A DNA stretch of 39,212 nt from Acidimicrobiales bacterium (lineage in GTDB: Bacteria; Actinomycetota; Acidimicrobiia; Acidimicrobiales; MedAcidi-G1). Positions 27,742 to 35,210 of the stretch are shown here, in pieces. The notes under the pieces are model-generated. The model worked only from the letters and a program-made list of their open reading frames with translations, made no database searches and was not told where the DNA came from. Each line of letters opens with the position of its first letter. Position 1 is the first letter of the stretch. Where the stretch lies: NCBI GenBank assembly GCA_014240365.1, contig JAAZXC010000010.1, positions 1-39,212 of the forward strand. Reading direction: 5' to 3'. Both the position numbers and the translations under genes were made by a program.

Positions 27742-28509
27742 TCAGGCCACCCAGTCCTCCCGGTCGATGAGGACGGACCTGAGCAGGGTCGGCTGGTCGG
27801 TCATGAGGCCGTCAACCCCGAGGTCCAGGAGCCTGTGCATCTCGGCGGGGTCGTCAATGGTCCAGACGTGTACCTGCATGCCCCTGGCGTGTGCGTGGTC
27901 CACGAACCGACGGTCCACGAGGGGGATGCCTCCCTGTCTCACCGGAACCTGGAGGCAGTGGGCTGCCGGCCGGCCGGTGGGCAGCCCCAGGCTGGACAGG
28001 CGGACCCGAGCCACGGCCAGGGGACCGGCCGAGGTGCAGAGCCCCGGTCCCAGGAGAGTCCGGCAGCGCCGTAGCCGTCGATCGGAGAATGAACCGAGGC
28101 AGACGCGGTCCAGGGCGTCATGTTCCTTCAGGATCTCAACGAGCGGGTCGACCACCCGATCGTCCTTAGGGTCAATGTTGATCCGAACGCCGGGGAATGC
28201 GGTGAACAGGTCGGCCAGCAGCGGTATCGGCTCGGTGCCGCCGATGCGGGCCTCGGCTACCTCGGACCAGGAGAGCTCCGCTATGCGACCGGACCTGTCG
28301 GTGACACGATCCAGGGCCACGTCGTGGAAGGCCAGCACCGTCCCATCGGCGGTGGCGTGGACGTCGGTCTCCAGATACGTGTAGCCGAGGCCGACAGCGT
28401 GGCCAAATGCAGCCAGGCTGTTCTCCGGATGGGCTTCGGTGCCGCCACGATGGGCAAAGGCCAGGGTGCCCGGATGGTCAAGATACGGATGGGGATTCCG
28501 GTCGTGCAT
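27742..28509 (-). CDS. Glycerophosphodiester phosphodiesterase
   Basis: A 255-residue TIM-barrel GDPD enzyme, hydrolysing glycerophosphodiesters to glycerol 3-phosphate and an alcohol. The N-terminal FAHRGGTEAHPENSLAAF supplies the catalytic His-Arg and Glu, YLETDVHATADGTVLAFHD the metal-binding Glu-Asp and second His, and VHVWTIDDPAEMHRLLDLGVDGLMTDQP is the characteristic C-terminus. ATG 28509 was chosen; the frame upstream to 28761 is only the reverse of the pyruvate kinase gene. It lacks a signal peptide, so it acts in the cytoplasm. It is divergent from pyruvate kinase over 91 bases. Confidence 0.92.
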   Translation of the reverse strand: MHDRNPHPYLDHPGTLAFAHRGGTEAHPENSLAAFGHAVGLGYTYLETDVHATADGTVLAFHDVALDRVTDRSGRIAELSWSEVAEARIGGTEPIPLLADLFTAFPGVRINIDPKDDRVVDPLVEILKEHDALDRVCLGSFSDRRLRRCRTLLGPGLCTSAGPLAVARVRLSSLGLPTGRPAAHCLQVPVRQGGIPLVDRRFVDHAHARGMQVHVWTIDDPAEMHRLLDLGVDGLMTDQPTLLRSVLIDREDWVA

Positions 28510-28600
28510 CCAGATGACGGTAGTGCGATGCGCACGTGGGGCCAGCGGTGTCCTCCATGTTGGCCGGGGTGGCCCGATACCTGATCTGTATGGTGGGCTG

Positions 28601-30037
28601 ATGGCACGTCGTACCAAGATCATCGCCACCATCGGGCCCGCTTCAGAGGATGAGGGGACCATACGTGGGTTGATCCGCGCCGGAATGGACGTGGCTCGCC
28701 TCGGTTTGGCCCACAACACGATCGACGAGGCGGCGTCCCGGATGGCCAATATCCGGCGCATAGCGGCTCTGGAAGGTCGCTACGTGGGCATTCTCGTGGA
28801 TCTGCCGGGGCCGAAGGTCCGTGCAGCTCCATTCGGGGCCGAACCGGTGGCACTCGTCGAGGACACCGAGGTGCAGCTTCGTATCGGGAGCACCGGGAGC
28901 AATGTATTCGACATCGAGGTGGACTACGAAGGCCTGCTCACCGACGTGGAGCCCGGAGACCGCCTCAGCATGGGCGACGGACGGGTGATCCTCGAGATTC
29001 TGGACACCATCGGTGATCGTCTCACCGCCCGGGTGGCGCACGGAGGGGTCCTGAACGGCAGCCCGGGCCTGCACATACCCTCTGATCGGCTCTCCATGAC
29101 GGCACCCACAGCGGAGGACCTCATAGCAGTCGAGCGGTTCCTTGAACTTGACGTGGACATGATCGCCCTCTCATTCGTACGGTCCGCCGAGGACCTGGCC
29201 CGATTGCCTGTGCCGCCGCATCCGGAAGGCCCGATCGTGGTCGCCAAGATCGAGACGAGGGCAGCCATTGACGACCTGCCCGCGATCATCGCGGCTTCGG
29301 GGGCCGTCATGGTCGCCCGTGGCGACCTTGGGAGCGAATGCAACATCGAGGAGTTGCCGATCCTCCAGAAGGAGATCATCAGGCAGTGCATCGCCCTGGG
29401 TAGACCGGCGATCACCGCTACCCAGATGCTCGAGACAATGGTGACGAACCCCGAGCCCACCAGGGCTGAGGTGTCCGATGTGGCTAACGCCGTCTGGGAC
29501 GGATCCAGCGCCGTGATGCTCTCGGGGGAGACCGCCATTGGCGTGGATCCGGTGAACGTGGTCCAGACCATGGCCCGCATTGCCGAGCGGGCCGACCGGG
29601 CGTTCGACCATCTTGCCTGGATGTCCGAACTGTCCGATCTGCGAATGACGGATACGGATGATCCGGACACCTCCATCACCGATGCGATGACCCAGGCCAC
29701 AGCGCGTGCCATTCACGAGCTGGGTATCAAGACCATCCTGTGTATCTCAGGTAGTGGTTTCACCATTCGTTCGATGGCCCGGTTCCGCCCGTCGGCACGC
29801 ATCCTCGGCCTGAGCTCCAACGAGAGGACGGTCCGCCAGCTGACGCTCAGCTGGGGGACGGAGCCGATCCACCTGCCGGAACAGGGAGACATCGGGAAGC
29901 GTGTCACCGCCGCCCTCGTGGCAGCGCGTGATCAGGGCGATGTACCCGCCGGTGAGCTGGTCGGCGTCCTGGCCGGAACAGACGTGAAGTCACGCTCCAC
30001 GAACGTCCTGAGGATTGAGCGGGTCCCCGAGGCCTGA
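28601..30037 (+). CDS. pyk: Pyruvate kinase, divergent (altered K+ site)
   Basis: A 478-residue enzyme of normal length, converting phosphoenolpyruvate and ADP to pyruvate and ATP. ATG 28601 has GGTGGG 5 bases upstream. Motifs are KIIATIGPAS (6-15), VDLPGPKVR (66-74), VVAKIETRAAI with the catalytic lysine, MVARGDLGSECNIEELPILQKEII, and ATQMLETMVTNPEPTRAEVSDVANAVWDG followed by MLSGETAIG. Near the N-terminus the usual RLNFSHG is RLGLAHN: Arg33 is kept, but the Asn and Ser that bind monovalent cation are Gly35 and Ala37. The DLGVEI motif is also changed to DLGSEC. It is probably active but with different cation needs; a specialised paralogue is possible. Confidence 0.92.
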   Translation: MARRTKIIATIGPASEDEGTIRGLIRAGMDVARLGLAHNTIDEAASRMANIRRIAALEGRYVGILVDLPGPKVRAAPFGAEPVALVEDTEVQLRIGSTGSNVFDIEVDYEGLLTDVEPGDRLSMGDGRVILEILDTIGDRLTARVAHGGVLNGSPGLHIPSDRLSMTAPTAEDLIAVERFLELDVDMIALSFVRSAEDLARLPVPPHPEGPIVVAKIETRAAIDDLPAIIAASGAVMVARGDLGSECNIEELPILQKEIIRQCIALGRPAITATQMLETMVTNPEPTRAEVSDVANAVWDGSSAVMLSGETAIGVDPVNVVQTMARIAERADRAFDHLAWMSELSDLRMTDTDDPDTSITDAMTQATARAIHELGIKTILCISGSGFTIRSMARFRPSARILGLSSNERTVRQLTLSWGTEPIHLPEQGDIGKRVTAALVAARDQGDVPAGELVGVLAGTDVKSRSTNVLRIERVPEA

Positions 30038-30051
30038 GCCCGGCTATGCGC

Positions 30052-30366
30052 TCAGGCGGAACCGCAGTTGGGGTTCAGCTCAGCGGGGATCACCAGGGGT
30101 TGTCCGAACACGGAACACGAGCAGGCCGCCGCGCAGTCGGCAAGGTTGGTCCGCTGTTCCCAGAGACCGATGGACAATGCCGCCAGGAGAACCACCACGA
30201 CCGCCCTCAGGGCGAGTCGCCGGATGACCCGCAGCGCCAGGAACAGAGCGATCAGGGCCGCCACAATGGCTACGGCGGAGGCGGATCGGACCAGTTGGGG
30301 ATCCGCCCATGCTGGTAGTTCGACGAGCTCCGGCAGCTCGAAGCGATCCAGTAGGTCGGTTGGCAC
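30052..30366 (-). CDS. Small membrane protein with a Cys-rich C-terminal loop
   Basis: A 104-residue protein from GTG 30366. Two adjoining hydrophobic helices (about 28-45 and 53-68) are followed by an extracytoplasmic tail with CAAACSCSVFGQPLVIPAELNPNCGSA, holding four cysteines. It is convergent with pyruvate kinase (14-base gap) and divergent from the DUF3151 gene. I do not recognise a named family; the Cys-rich tail suggests a disulfide-bonded or metal-binding surface loop. Protein-like helices and the conserved-looking tail argue that it is real. Confidence 0.6.
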   Translation of the reverse strand: MPTDLLDRFELPELVELPAWADPQLVRSASAVAIVAALIALFLALRVIRRLALRAVVVVLLAALSIGLWEQRTNLADCAAACSCSVFGQPLVIPAELNPNCGSA

Positions 30367-30407
30367 CGGCAGAGGTTAGCGGTCCGGTGGCCGGCCAGAG
30401 GGCCGGG

Positions 30408-30413
30408 TATCCT
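30408..30413 (+). promoter_or_regulatory. Candidate -10 box for the DUF3151 gene
   Basis: TATCCT stands 8 bases before ATG 30422, close to the TAnnnT form common in actinobacteria. Transcription would then start at or next to the start codon, giving a leaderless message, which fits the absence of a ribosome site. No clear -35 box is seen. Confidence 0.3.
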
Positions 30414-30421
30414 CGGTTGCC

Positions 30422-30883
30422 ATGAGTATGGACAGACCGATCAACCTTGCCGGCAGTGGCCCACCGGAGACGATTCTGAGCCCTGAACCGGCCGAAGCCG
30501 ACGACCTTCTGGGCCTCGCCGCCCAACTGCAGGTGGATGATCGTCGATCTGCCGTGGCGGCGGTCGTAACGAGGTGGCCCCGCCATCTGGGGGCATGGGT
30601 GATGCTTGGCGATCTCGGCCGCGACACGATCGAGTCCTACGCCTCGTACCGCGTCGCATACCACCGTGGGTTGGACACCCTGCGGCAGAGCGGCTGGCGG
30701 GGATCGGGGTTCGTCAGGTGGGAGCACCCCACGAACCGGGGGTTCCTGAGTGCCGTCGCGGGCCTGGCACGGACGGCTGGTGTGATCGGTGAGATCGACG
30801 AGGAGCAGCGCTGTGAGTTGTTCCTCCGCCAACTGGATCCCGCCTGGCCCCCGGTGAATGCGCCGTCCGGCGAGACTGGCTGA
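30422..30883 (+). CDS. DUF3151 family protein
   Basis: A 153-residue soluble protein. RWPRHLGAWVMLGDLGRDTIESYASYRVAYHRGLDTLRQSGWRGSGFVRWEHPTNRGFLSAVAGL is the family signature, followed by IGEIDEEQRCELFLRQLDP. DUF3151 proteins are widespread in Actinobacteria and of unknown function. There is no ribosome site; a TATCCT box 8 bases upstream suggests leaderless expression. The mobA-like gene follows 9 bases later, so the two are probably cotranscribed. Confidence 0.88.
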   Translation: MSMDRPINLAGSGPPETILSPEPAEADDLLGLAAQLQVDDRRSAVAAVVTRWPRHLGAWVMLGDLGRDTIESYASYRVAYHRGLDTLRQSGWRGSGFVRWEHPTNRGFLSAVAGLARTAGVIGEIDEEQRCELFLRQLDPAWPPVNAPSGETG

Positions 30884-30892
30884 GCCGCCACG

Positions 30893-31465
30893 GTGACCCG
30901 GTCGCTGGTCGGCACCGTGGGTGGTGCGGTCCTGGCAGGTGGTTCCAGCAGCAGGATGGGCCGCGACAAGGCCTTCCTGGAGGTTGCTGGAGTTCCGATG
31001 CTGTCTTCCGTGGCCGGTGTCCTTGATGGGGTGGTGGACGCAGGAGTGGTCGTTGTCGGCGGAGACGCCGATGGCGTCCGGACCCTCGGGCTGACCAGCG
31101 TGGCGGACAGGTTCCCGGGTGACGGACCACTGGGAGGAATCCTCACTGCTCTCAATCACTTCCGTGGAGGCTGCGATCACGTTGTGGTCCTGTCATGTGA
31201 TCTCCCGCAGGCGTCCGAGCGGAGCGTGATGGCACTGCTGGCTGCCGTAGGCGAGACCCCGGCGGTGATCGTGCCGGTGCTCGGTGGACGGAGACAGTGG
31301 ATGCACTGCTGCTGGCCTGTTGTGGCCCTGGGCCTTCTGGAGACGGCATTCGCCGCGGGGGAGCGGGCACCTCGAAGAGCGTTGGGTGGCATGGCGGTGG
31401 TGGAGGTGTCCGGTCTGGACCCCGCCTCACTACGTGACGTCGACACGCCCGAGGACCTGGACTAG
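30893..31465 (+). CDS. mobA: Molybdenum cofactor guanylyltransferase-like protein
   Basis: A 190-residue MobA-like nucleotidyltransferase from GTG 30893. GGAVLAGGSSSRMGRDKAFL is the NTP-binding signature, VVVLSCDLP the metal-binding strand, and ASLRDVDTPEDLD the C-terminal motif. MobA transfers GMP to molybdopterin to form the bis-MGD precursor. GRRQWMHCCWPV resembles the MobA acceptor-binding region better than the CTP-using MocA group, but MocA-like activity is not excluded. No other molybdenum-cofactor gene is nearby. Confidence 0.8.
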   Translation: MTRSLVGTVGGAVLAGGSSSRMGRDKAFLEVAGVPMLSSVAGVLDGVVDAGVVVVGGDADGVRTLGLTSVADRFPGDGPLGGILTALNHFRGGCDHVVVLSCDLPQASERSVMALLAAVGETPAVIVPVLGGRRQWMHCCWPVVALGLLETAFAAGERAPRRALGGMAVVEVSGLDPASLRDVDTPEDLD

Positions 31466-31530
31466 TCGGACCGCACTGGCCGGTAGGGTGCGCGACGGCT
31501 GGAACTGGATGCCCGATCCGGGAGTGGAAC

Positions 31531-31851
31531 GTGGACGTGCCGGAGATCGATGTGGATGAGTTGGAGCACCGGCTGGCGGCCGGCGCAACGCTCGTGGACG
31601 TCAGGGAACCCGACGAGTACGAGCAGGTACGTGTGCCGGGTGGGATCCTCGTACCCCTCCAGAGCGTGCCGGAACGACTTGGTGAGGTGCCCAGCGACGG
31701 GACCTTCTACGTGATCTGTGCAAAGGGCGGCCGGAGCATGGCGGCAGCGGAGTTCCTGAGGGCCGAGGGCCGCGATGCCGTCAACGTGGCCGGAGGAACA
31801 ACGGCCTGGGTCGAAGCCGGCCTGCCCACCGAGTCGGGGAGCCCGGCCTGA
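31531..31851 (+). CDS. Rhodanese-domain sulfurtransferase
   Basis: A 106-residue single-domain rhodanese. LVDVREPDEYEQVRVPGGILVPL gives the N-terminal CH2A-type motif and ICAKGGRS the active-site loop with Cys63, which carries persulfide sulfur; VAGGTTAWVEAGLP is the end signature. GTG 31531 has GGGAG 6 bases upstream. A TAGGGT box at 31484-31489 could be the -10 element. The stop overlaps the start of RNase D in the motif CTGA. Sulfur transfer could serve tRNA thiolation or cofactor synthesis; the adjacent mobA-like gene fits the latter loosely. Confidence 0.9.
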   Translation: MDVPEIDVDELEHRLAAGATLVDVREPDEYEQVRVPGGILVPLQSVPERLGEVPSDGTFYVICAKGGRSMAAAEFLRAEGRDAVNVAGGTTAWVEAGLPTESGSPA

Positions 31852-33011
31852 ACAGGCGGTCCGGTCCGACGTACCGCCTGGTCACCGATCAGGCGGAGTT
31901 CGACGATCTGATCGGGACCCTCGCCGGGCAGGAACGCATAGCGGTTGATACGGAGTTCCATCGCGAGAAGACCTACTTCCCCCGGGTGGCCCTGATACAG
32001 ATCGCCTGGCAGGGTGGCCTTGTCCTGTTGGACCCTCTGGAGCTGGACCTGGCAGCACTTGCCGGTCTTGTTGAGTCCGATCTGCTGGTGGTCATGCACG
32101 CCGCCGGTCAGGATCTGGAGGTATTCGACCGAGTCTGCGGAGCCGTGCCGTGGAACCTGTTCGACACGCAGTTGGCTGCCGGCTTCATGGGGATGTCCTC
32201 TCCGTCCCTGGCTTCGCTGCATGAACGTGAGCTCGGACTCCAACTGCCGAAGGGAGACCGCCTCACCGACTGGCTGGTCCGGCCGCTCACCCGCTCCCAG
32301 ATGGACTACGCCGCATCCGATGTTGCCAACCTGCTGGAGATCCATGACCTACAGGTCGCGCGTCTGTCCTCCGATGGGCGACTGGAGTTGGCGGAGCAGG
32401 AGTGCCGCGAGATGCTCGAACGTGAGCGCGGTCGACGCGTCCCCGAGGACGCCTGGCAGCGGATCAAGGAGGCTCGCCAACTCCGGGGCGAGGCCAGGGA
32501 CGTCGCACGCTCGGTGGCCGCGTGGCGTGAACGACGTGCGGCAGAGGTTGATATTCCTGTTCGTCACGTCCTGCCGGATCTCGGGGTCGTGGCTGTTGCA
32601 CAGCGCAGGCCCGGTGCCGTTGCGGACCTGAAGGGGGTCCGCGGGCTGGATGGCCGTCACCACAAGGGTGCTGTCGGCGAAGGAATAGTCGCAGCCGTGG
32701 CCGCAGCAGCCGACCTTCCGCCGGTGAAGCTCGATCCCCGCCGGTCCGGCGGGGGCGGTGACATCCGCGCTGGCGTGACCCTGGTTTCGGCATGGGTGGC
32801 CCAGCTCTCACGCAACCTGGACCTGGATCCGACGCTGGTCGGGACGCGCAGCGACATCGAGGCACTGGTACGGGGCGATGAGGACTGTCGAATGACCAGC
32901 GGGTGGCGCCATGAGATCGTGGGCGGTCCGGTTGATGACCTCCTCAGCGGCCGGGCGTCGCTCGCCTTCGATGGGCTTGGCGGCCTGTTGCTCGAACCCC
33001 GGGGAATCTGA
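31848..33011 (+). CDS. rnd: Ribonuclease D (DEDDy 3'-5' exonuclease with HRDC domain)
   Basis: About 387 residues. The DEDDy residues are Asp34 and Glu36 in VDTEFHREKTYFPRVALIQ, Asp89 in MHAAGQDLEVF, and Tyr154 and Asp158 in YAASDVANL; an HRDC-like helical domain follows (from about 205). It trims the 3' ends of tRNA precursors. The frame has no ATG, GTG or TTG ahead of the first catalytic motif. The first in-frame GTG (31986) lies inside the exonuclease domain and would delete Asp34 and Glu36. CTG 31848, overlapping the rhodanese stop as CTGA, is therefore proposed as the start, giving a protein that begins NRRSGPTYRLVTDQAEFDDL, as family members do. Confidence 0.85.
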   Translation: MNRRSGPTYRLVTDQAEFDDLIGTLAGQERIAVDTEFHREKTYFPRVALIQIAWQGGLVLLDPLELDLAALAGLVESDLLVVMHAAGQDLEVFDRVCGAVPWNLFDTQLAAGFMGMSSPSLASLHERELGLQLPKGDRLTDWLVRPLTRSQMDYAASDVANLLEIHDLQVARLSSDGRLELAEQECREMLERERGRRVPEDAWQRIKEARQLRGEARDVARSVAAWRERRAAEVDIPVRHVLPDLGVVAVAQRRPGAVADLKGVRGLDGRHHKGAVGEGIVAAVAAAADLPPVKLDPRRSGGGGDIRAGVTLVSAWVAQLSRNLDLDPTLVGTRSDIEALVRGDEDCRMTSGWRHEIVGGPVDDLLSGRASLAFDGLGGLLLEPRGI

Positions 33012-33114
33012 GGGCATTACGCCCCCGGAGGTCAGGCGGCGCCCAGTCTTCGGGTCTCTTGGTAGGTAGGGTGCCTGATCGTTCCATGATGCATTTCGAC
33101 CTGAAGGGTCCACC

Positions 33115-33315
33115 GTGAAAAAGGGCCGGCACCGCCGTTACGAGGAAGCAAGGGCGTTGAAGCAGAACCAGGACCTGGACCTGGATTCGATCTTCGACAG
33201 TCTCCGGGTCGACGACCAGGAGGACACGACGGAGTCCCCGGCCGACGATGGCTGGCAGGCAGATGCAGACGAGGACGGAGCGGAGTCCCTGGAGGAATCC
33301 ACCGACACCGCCTGA
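33115..33315 (+). CDS. Small charged protein, unknown
   Basis: A 66-residue protein from GTG 33115, with AAGGG 7 bases upstream. A basic N-terminal helix (KKGRHRRYEEARALKQ) is followed by a very acidic tail rich in Asp, Glu and Ser. The layout is reminiscent of the small actinobacterial DUF3073 proteins but the match is not convincing. A TAGGGT box at 33067-33072, like the one before the rhodanese gene, may be its promoter. It is convergent with the chloride-channel gene, 13 bases apart. Confidence 0.6.
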   Translation: MKKGRHRRYEEARALKQNQDLDLDSIFDSLRVDDQEDTTESPADDGWQADADEDGAESLEESTDTA

Positions 33316-33328
33316 CAGTGGCGGCGAC

Positions 33329-35077
33329 TCAGCCGCCCGTCTCGTCCAGGATCTCGTCCAGCTTGAGAATGTCGTCGGCTGAAACCATGCCGATGAAAGC
33401 GCCATCGGCGTCCGTCACGGCAAGGACGTCCACGTCGGCCGTCTCCATGGCTACGACTGTGTCCCGCAGCGACCAGCTGGGTCTTGCCGAGATGTGCTCC
33501 TCGGGCAGCAGAGACCCAACTGTGGTGTCGTCCCACTCTGAACGTTCGATCGTGGAGACCTCGGTGAGGCTGATCATTCCGAGGTAGAGGCTTCCGTCCA
33601 CGACCGCCACGGACCGCTCGCGTCGACCCAGCACGTGTAGGTACATGAACTCGGCCACGGTGGCGTCAGGTGGAACCGTCATGACGTCGGTGTCCAGGGC
33701 CGAGGTCACGGGCAGGGTGAAGCGGCGTTCCAGGTGTCCAAGACGCACGCTGTGCTGGTGTTCGGCCACAGATGATTTCCCGGCAACGAGCTGGCTGACG
33801 GCAGCGGCCACGAGTGCCGGCACCACGAAGGACCCGCCCGTCGATTCAGCCACGAACATCACGGCTGAGATCGGGGCGCGGTAACCGGCGCCCAGGAACG
33901 CCGCCAGTCCCAGCGTCGGGTAGAGGCCGGGCCTGTCGGATCCAAGCAGCTGGCCGGTGAACTGGCCCAGGATCACACCCTGAACGGCGAGCGGGATGAA
34001 CAACCCTCCGACGCCTCCGGCAGCCAGGGTCACGATGGTGGCCGCCATCCGTAGGCCGAACAGGAGGGCTATGAGGCCCAACCCGTTGGATGGGTTGACG
34101 ACCCAGCCCATTGCCTCGAAGCCGGGGCCGATCGTGAGGGGCGCATCGAACAGGAAGTCGGCGGCGAACGCCAGACCGGCCAGTGCGGCGCCACCGAGGA
34201 GGACCCTCGGGACGAACTGGTCTGTCTTGGACTGTGTCTTGGCCCACCGAACGAGCCATGCCATCGACCGGCCGCCCAGCCCGGCGAATATGCCCAGCAG
34301 GATGGCACCGAAAACATCGTTCACCTGGACGGTGGTGAACAGGTTGGCCAGATCCGCAGCCTCGAACCAGACGATCCTCTCCGACGAGGCGATGGACAGT
34401 TCGTTGACATTCAACCCGATCCGGTTCAGTGGGTCGTTCAGGAACGGGATCACCGACTCGTGCCCGATGAGGTTCACGTATACGACGTAACTGGTCGCAG
34501 CCGCCAGCAGGGATGGAAGCAGGGCCCGACGGTTCACGTCGTCGCGATACGGGGCCTCCATGGCGAACAGCACACCGGTGGCCGGTGCCTTGAAGACGGC
34601 AGCCACGCCGGCGGCGGCGCCGGCCGTGAGGAGGATCTTGACGTCATCGCGCCGCAGCCAGCGGCGGAAGCGATCCCGCACACCCAGTCCGATGGCTGAT
34701 CCTGTATAGATGGATGGGCCCTCGAGCCCGAGCGCACCGCCCAATCCGATGGTCGTTATCCCGGCCAGGAGTTTGAGCGGGAGGTCGCGGAGGGGAAGGT
34801 TCGGGGAGCGTTCGTGGAATGCCCGATTGAACTCGTCTGATGTGGATGCGGTCATGGAGCGTCCGGCGTAGCGCAGGATCAGGCTCGCCAGGATCAGGCC
34901 CAGGCCGGGTGCGAGGACGATCTGCCAGAGCGGGCGTTGCAGGACTCTTTCAAGCAGGACGGTGGCCGAGACGTATTCGAAACCGGCGATGACTATCGCC
35001 ACGAGGGCTCCGGTGCCTATGGCCAGCGCCAGCACGGGGGTGTCGCCGCGTGTGGCGATGGTGCGGAGCCGATTCAC
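33329..35077 (-). CDS. ClC-family chloride channel/transporter with C-terminal CBS pair
   Basis: A protein of about 582 residues: roughly ten to twelve membrane segments (16-460) and two CBS domains (about 475-582, with DTDVMTVPPDATVAEFMYL and VVAMETADVDVLAVTDADGAFIGMVSADDIL). GGALGLEGPSIYTGSAIG holds the gating glutamate Glu119, and GGVGGLFIPLAVQG is the GxFxP-type motif. The first ClC selectivity motif GSGIP is missing; the equivalent stretch reads RSMTASTSDEFNRAFHE. GTG 35077 with GGAAG upstream was chosen because earlier residues do not look coding. Conducts or exchanges anions; the CBS pair may sense nucleotides. Confidence 0.88.
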   Translation of the reverse strand: MNRLRTIATRGDTPVLALAIGTGALVAIVIAGFEYVSATVLLERVLQRPLWQIVLAPGLGLILASLILRYAGRSMTASTSDEFNRAFHERSPNLPLRDLPLKLLAGITTIGLGGALGLEGPSIYTGSAIGLGVRDRFRRWLRRDDVKILLTAGAAAGVAAVFKAPATGVLFAMEAPYRDDVNRRALLPSLLAAATSYVVYVNLIGHESVIPFLNDPLNRIGLNVNELSIASSERIVWFEAADLANLFTTVQVNDVFGAILLGIFAGLGGRSMAWLVRWAKTQSKTDQFVPRVLLGGAALAGLAFAADFLFDAPLTIGPGFEAMGWVVNPSNGLGLIALLFGLRMAATIVTLAAGGVGGLFIPLAVQGVILGQFTGQLLGSDRPGLYPTLGLAAFLGAGYRAPISAVMFVAESTGGSFVVPALVAAAVSQLVAGKSSVAEHQHSVRLGHLERRFTLPVTSALDTDVMTVPPDATVAEFMYLHVLGRRERSVAVVDGSLYLGMISLTEVSTIERSEWDDTTVGSLLPEEHISARPSWSLRDTVVAMETADVDVLAVTDADGAFIGMVSADDILKLDEILDETGG

Positions 35078-35210
35078 GGGGTTCTTCCTACACCCTCGGG
35101 TGGATGGATCCTCGGACGCCCACCCGGACCCGGCCGGTTGTCCACGCCCCTGACGGAGGCGGCAGACTGGGTGCATGCGTCGGGTGTCACGAAGATCACG
35201 GGATCCCCTG

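Noticed and set aside
30080-31180. 366-residue minus-strand frame
   Set aside because: It lies opposite DUF3151 and the mobA-like gene, whose motifs are clear; its residues have no recognisable pattern.
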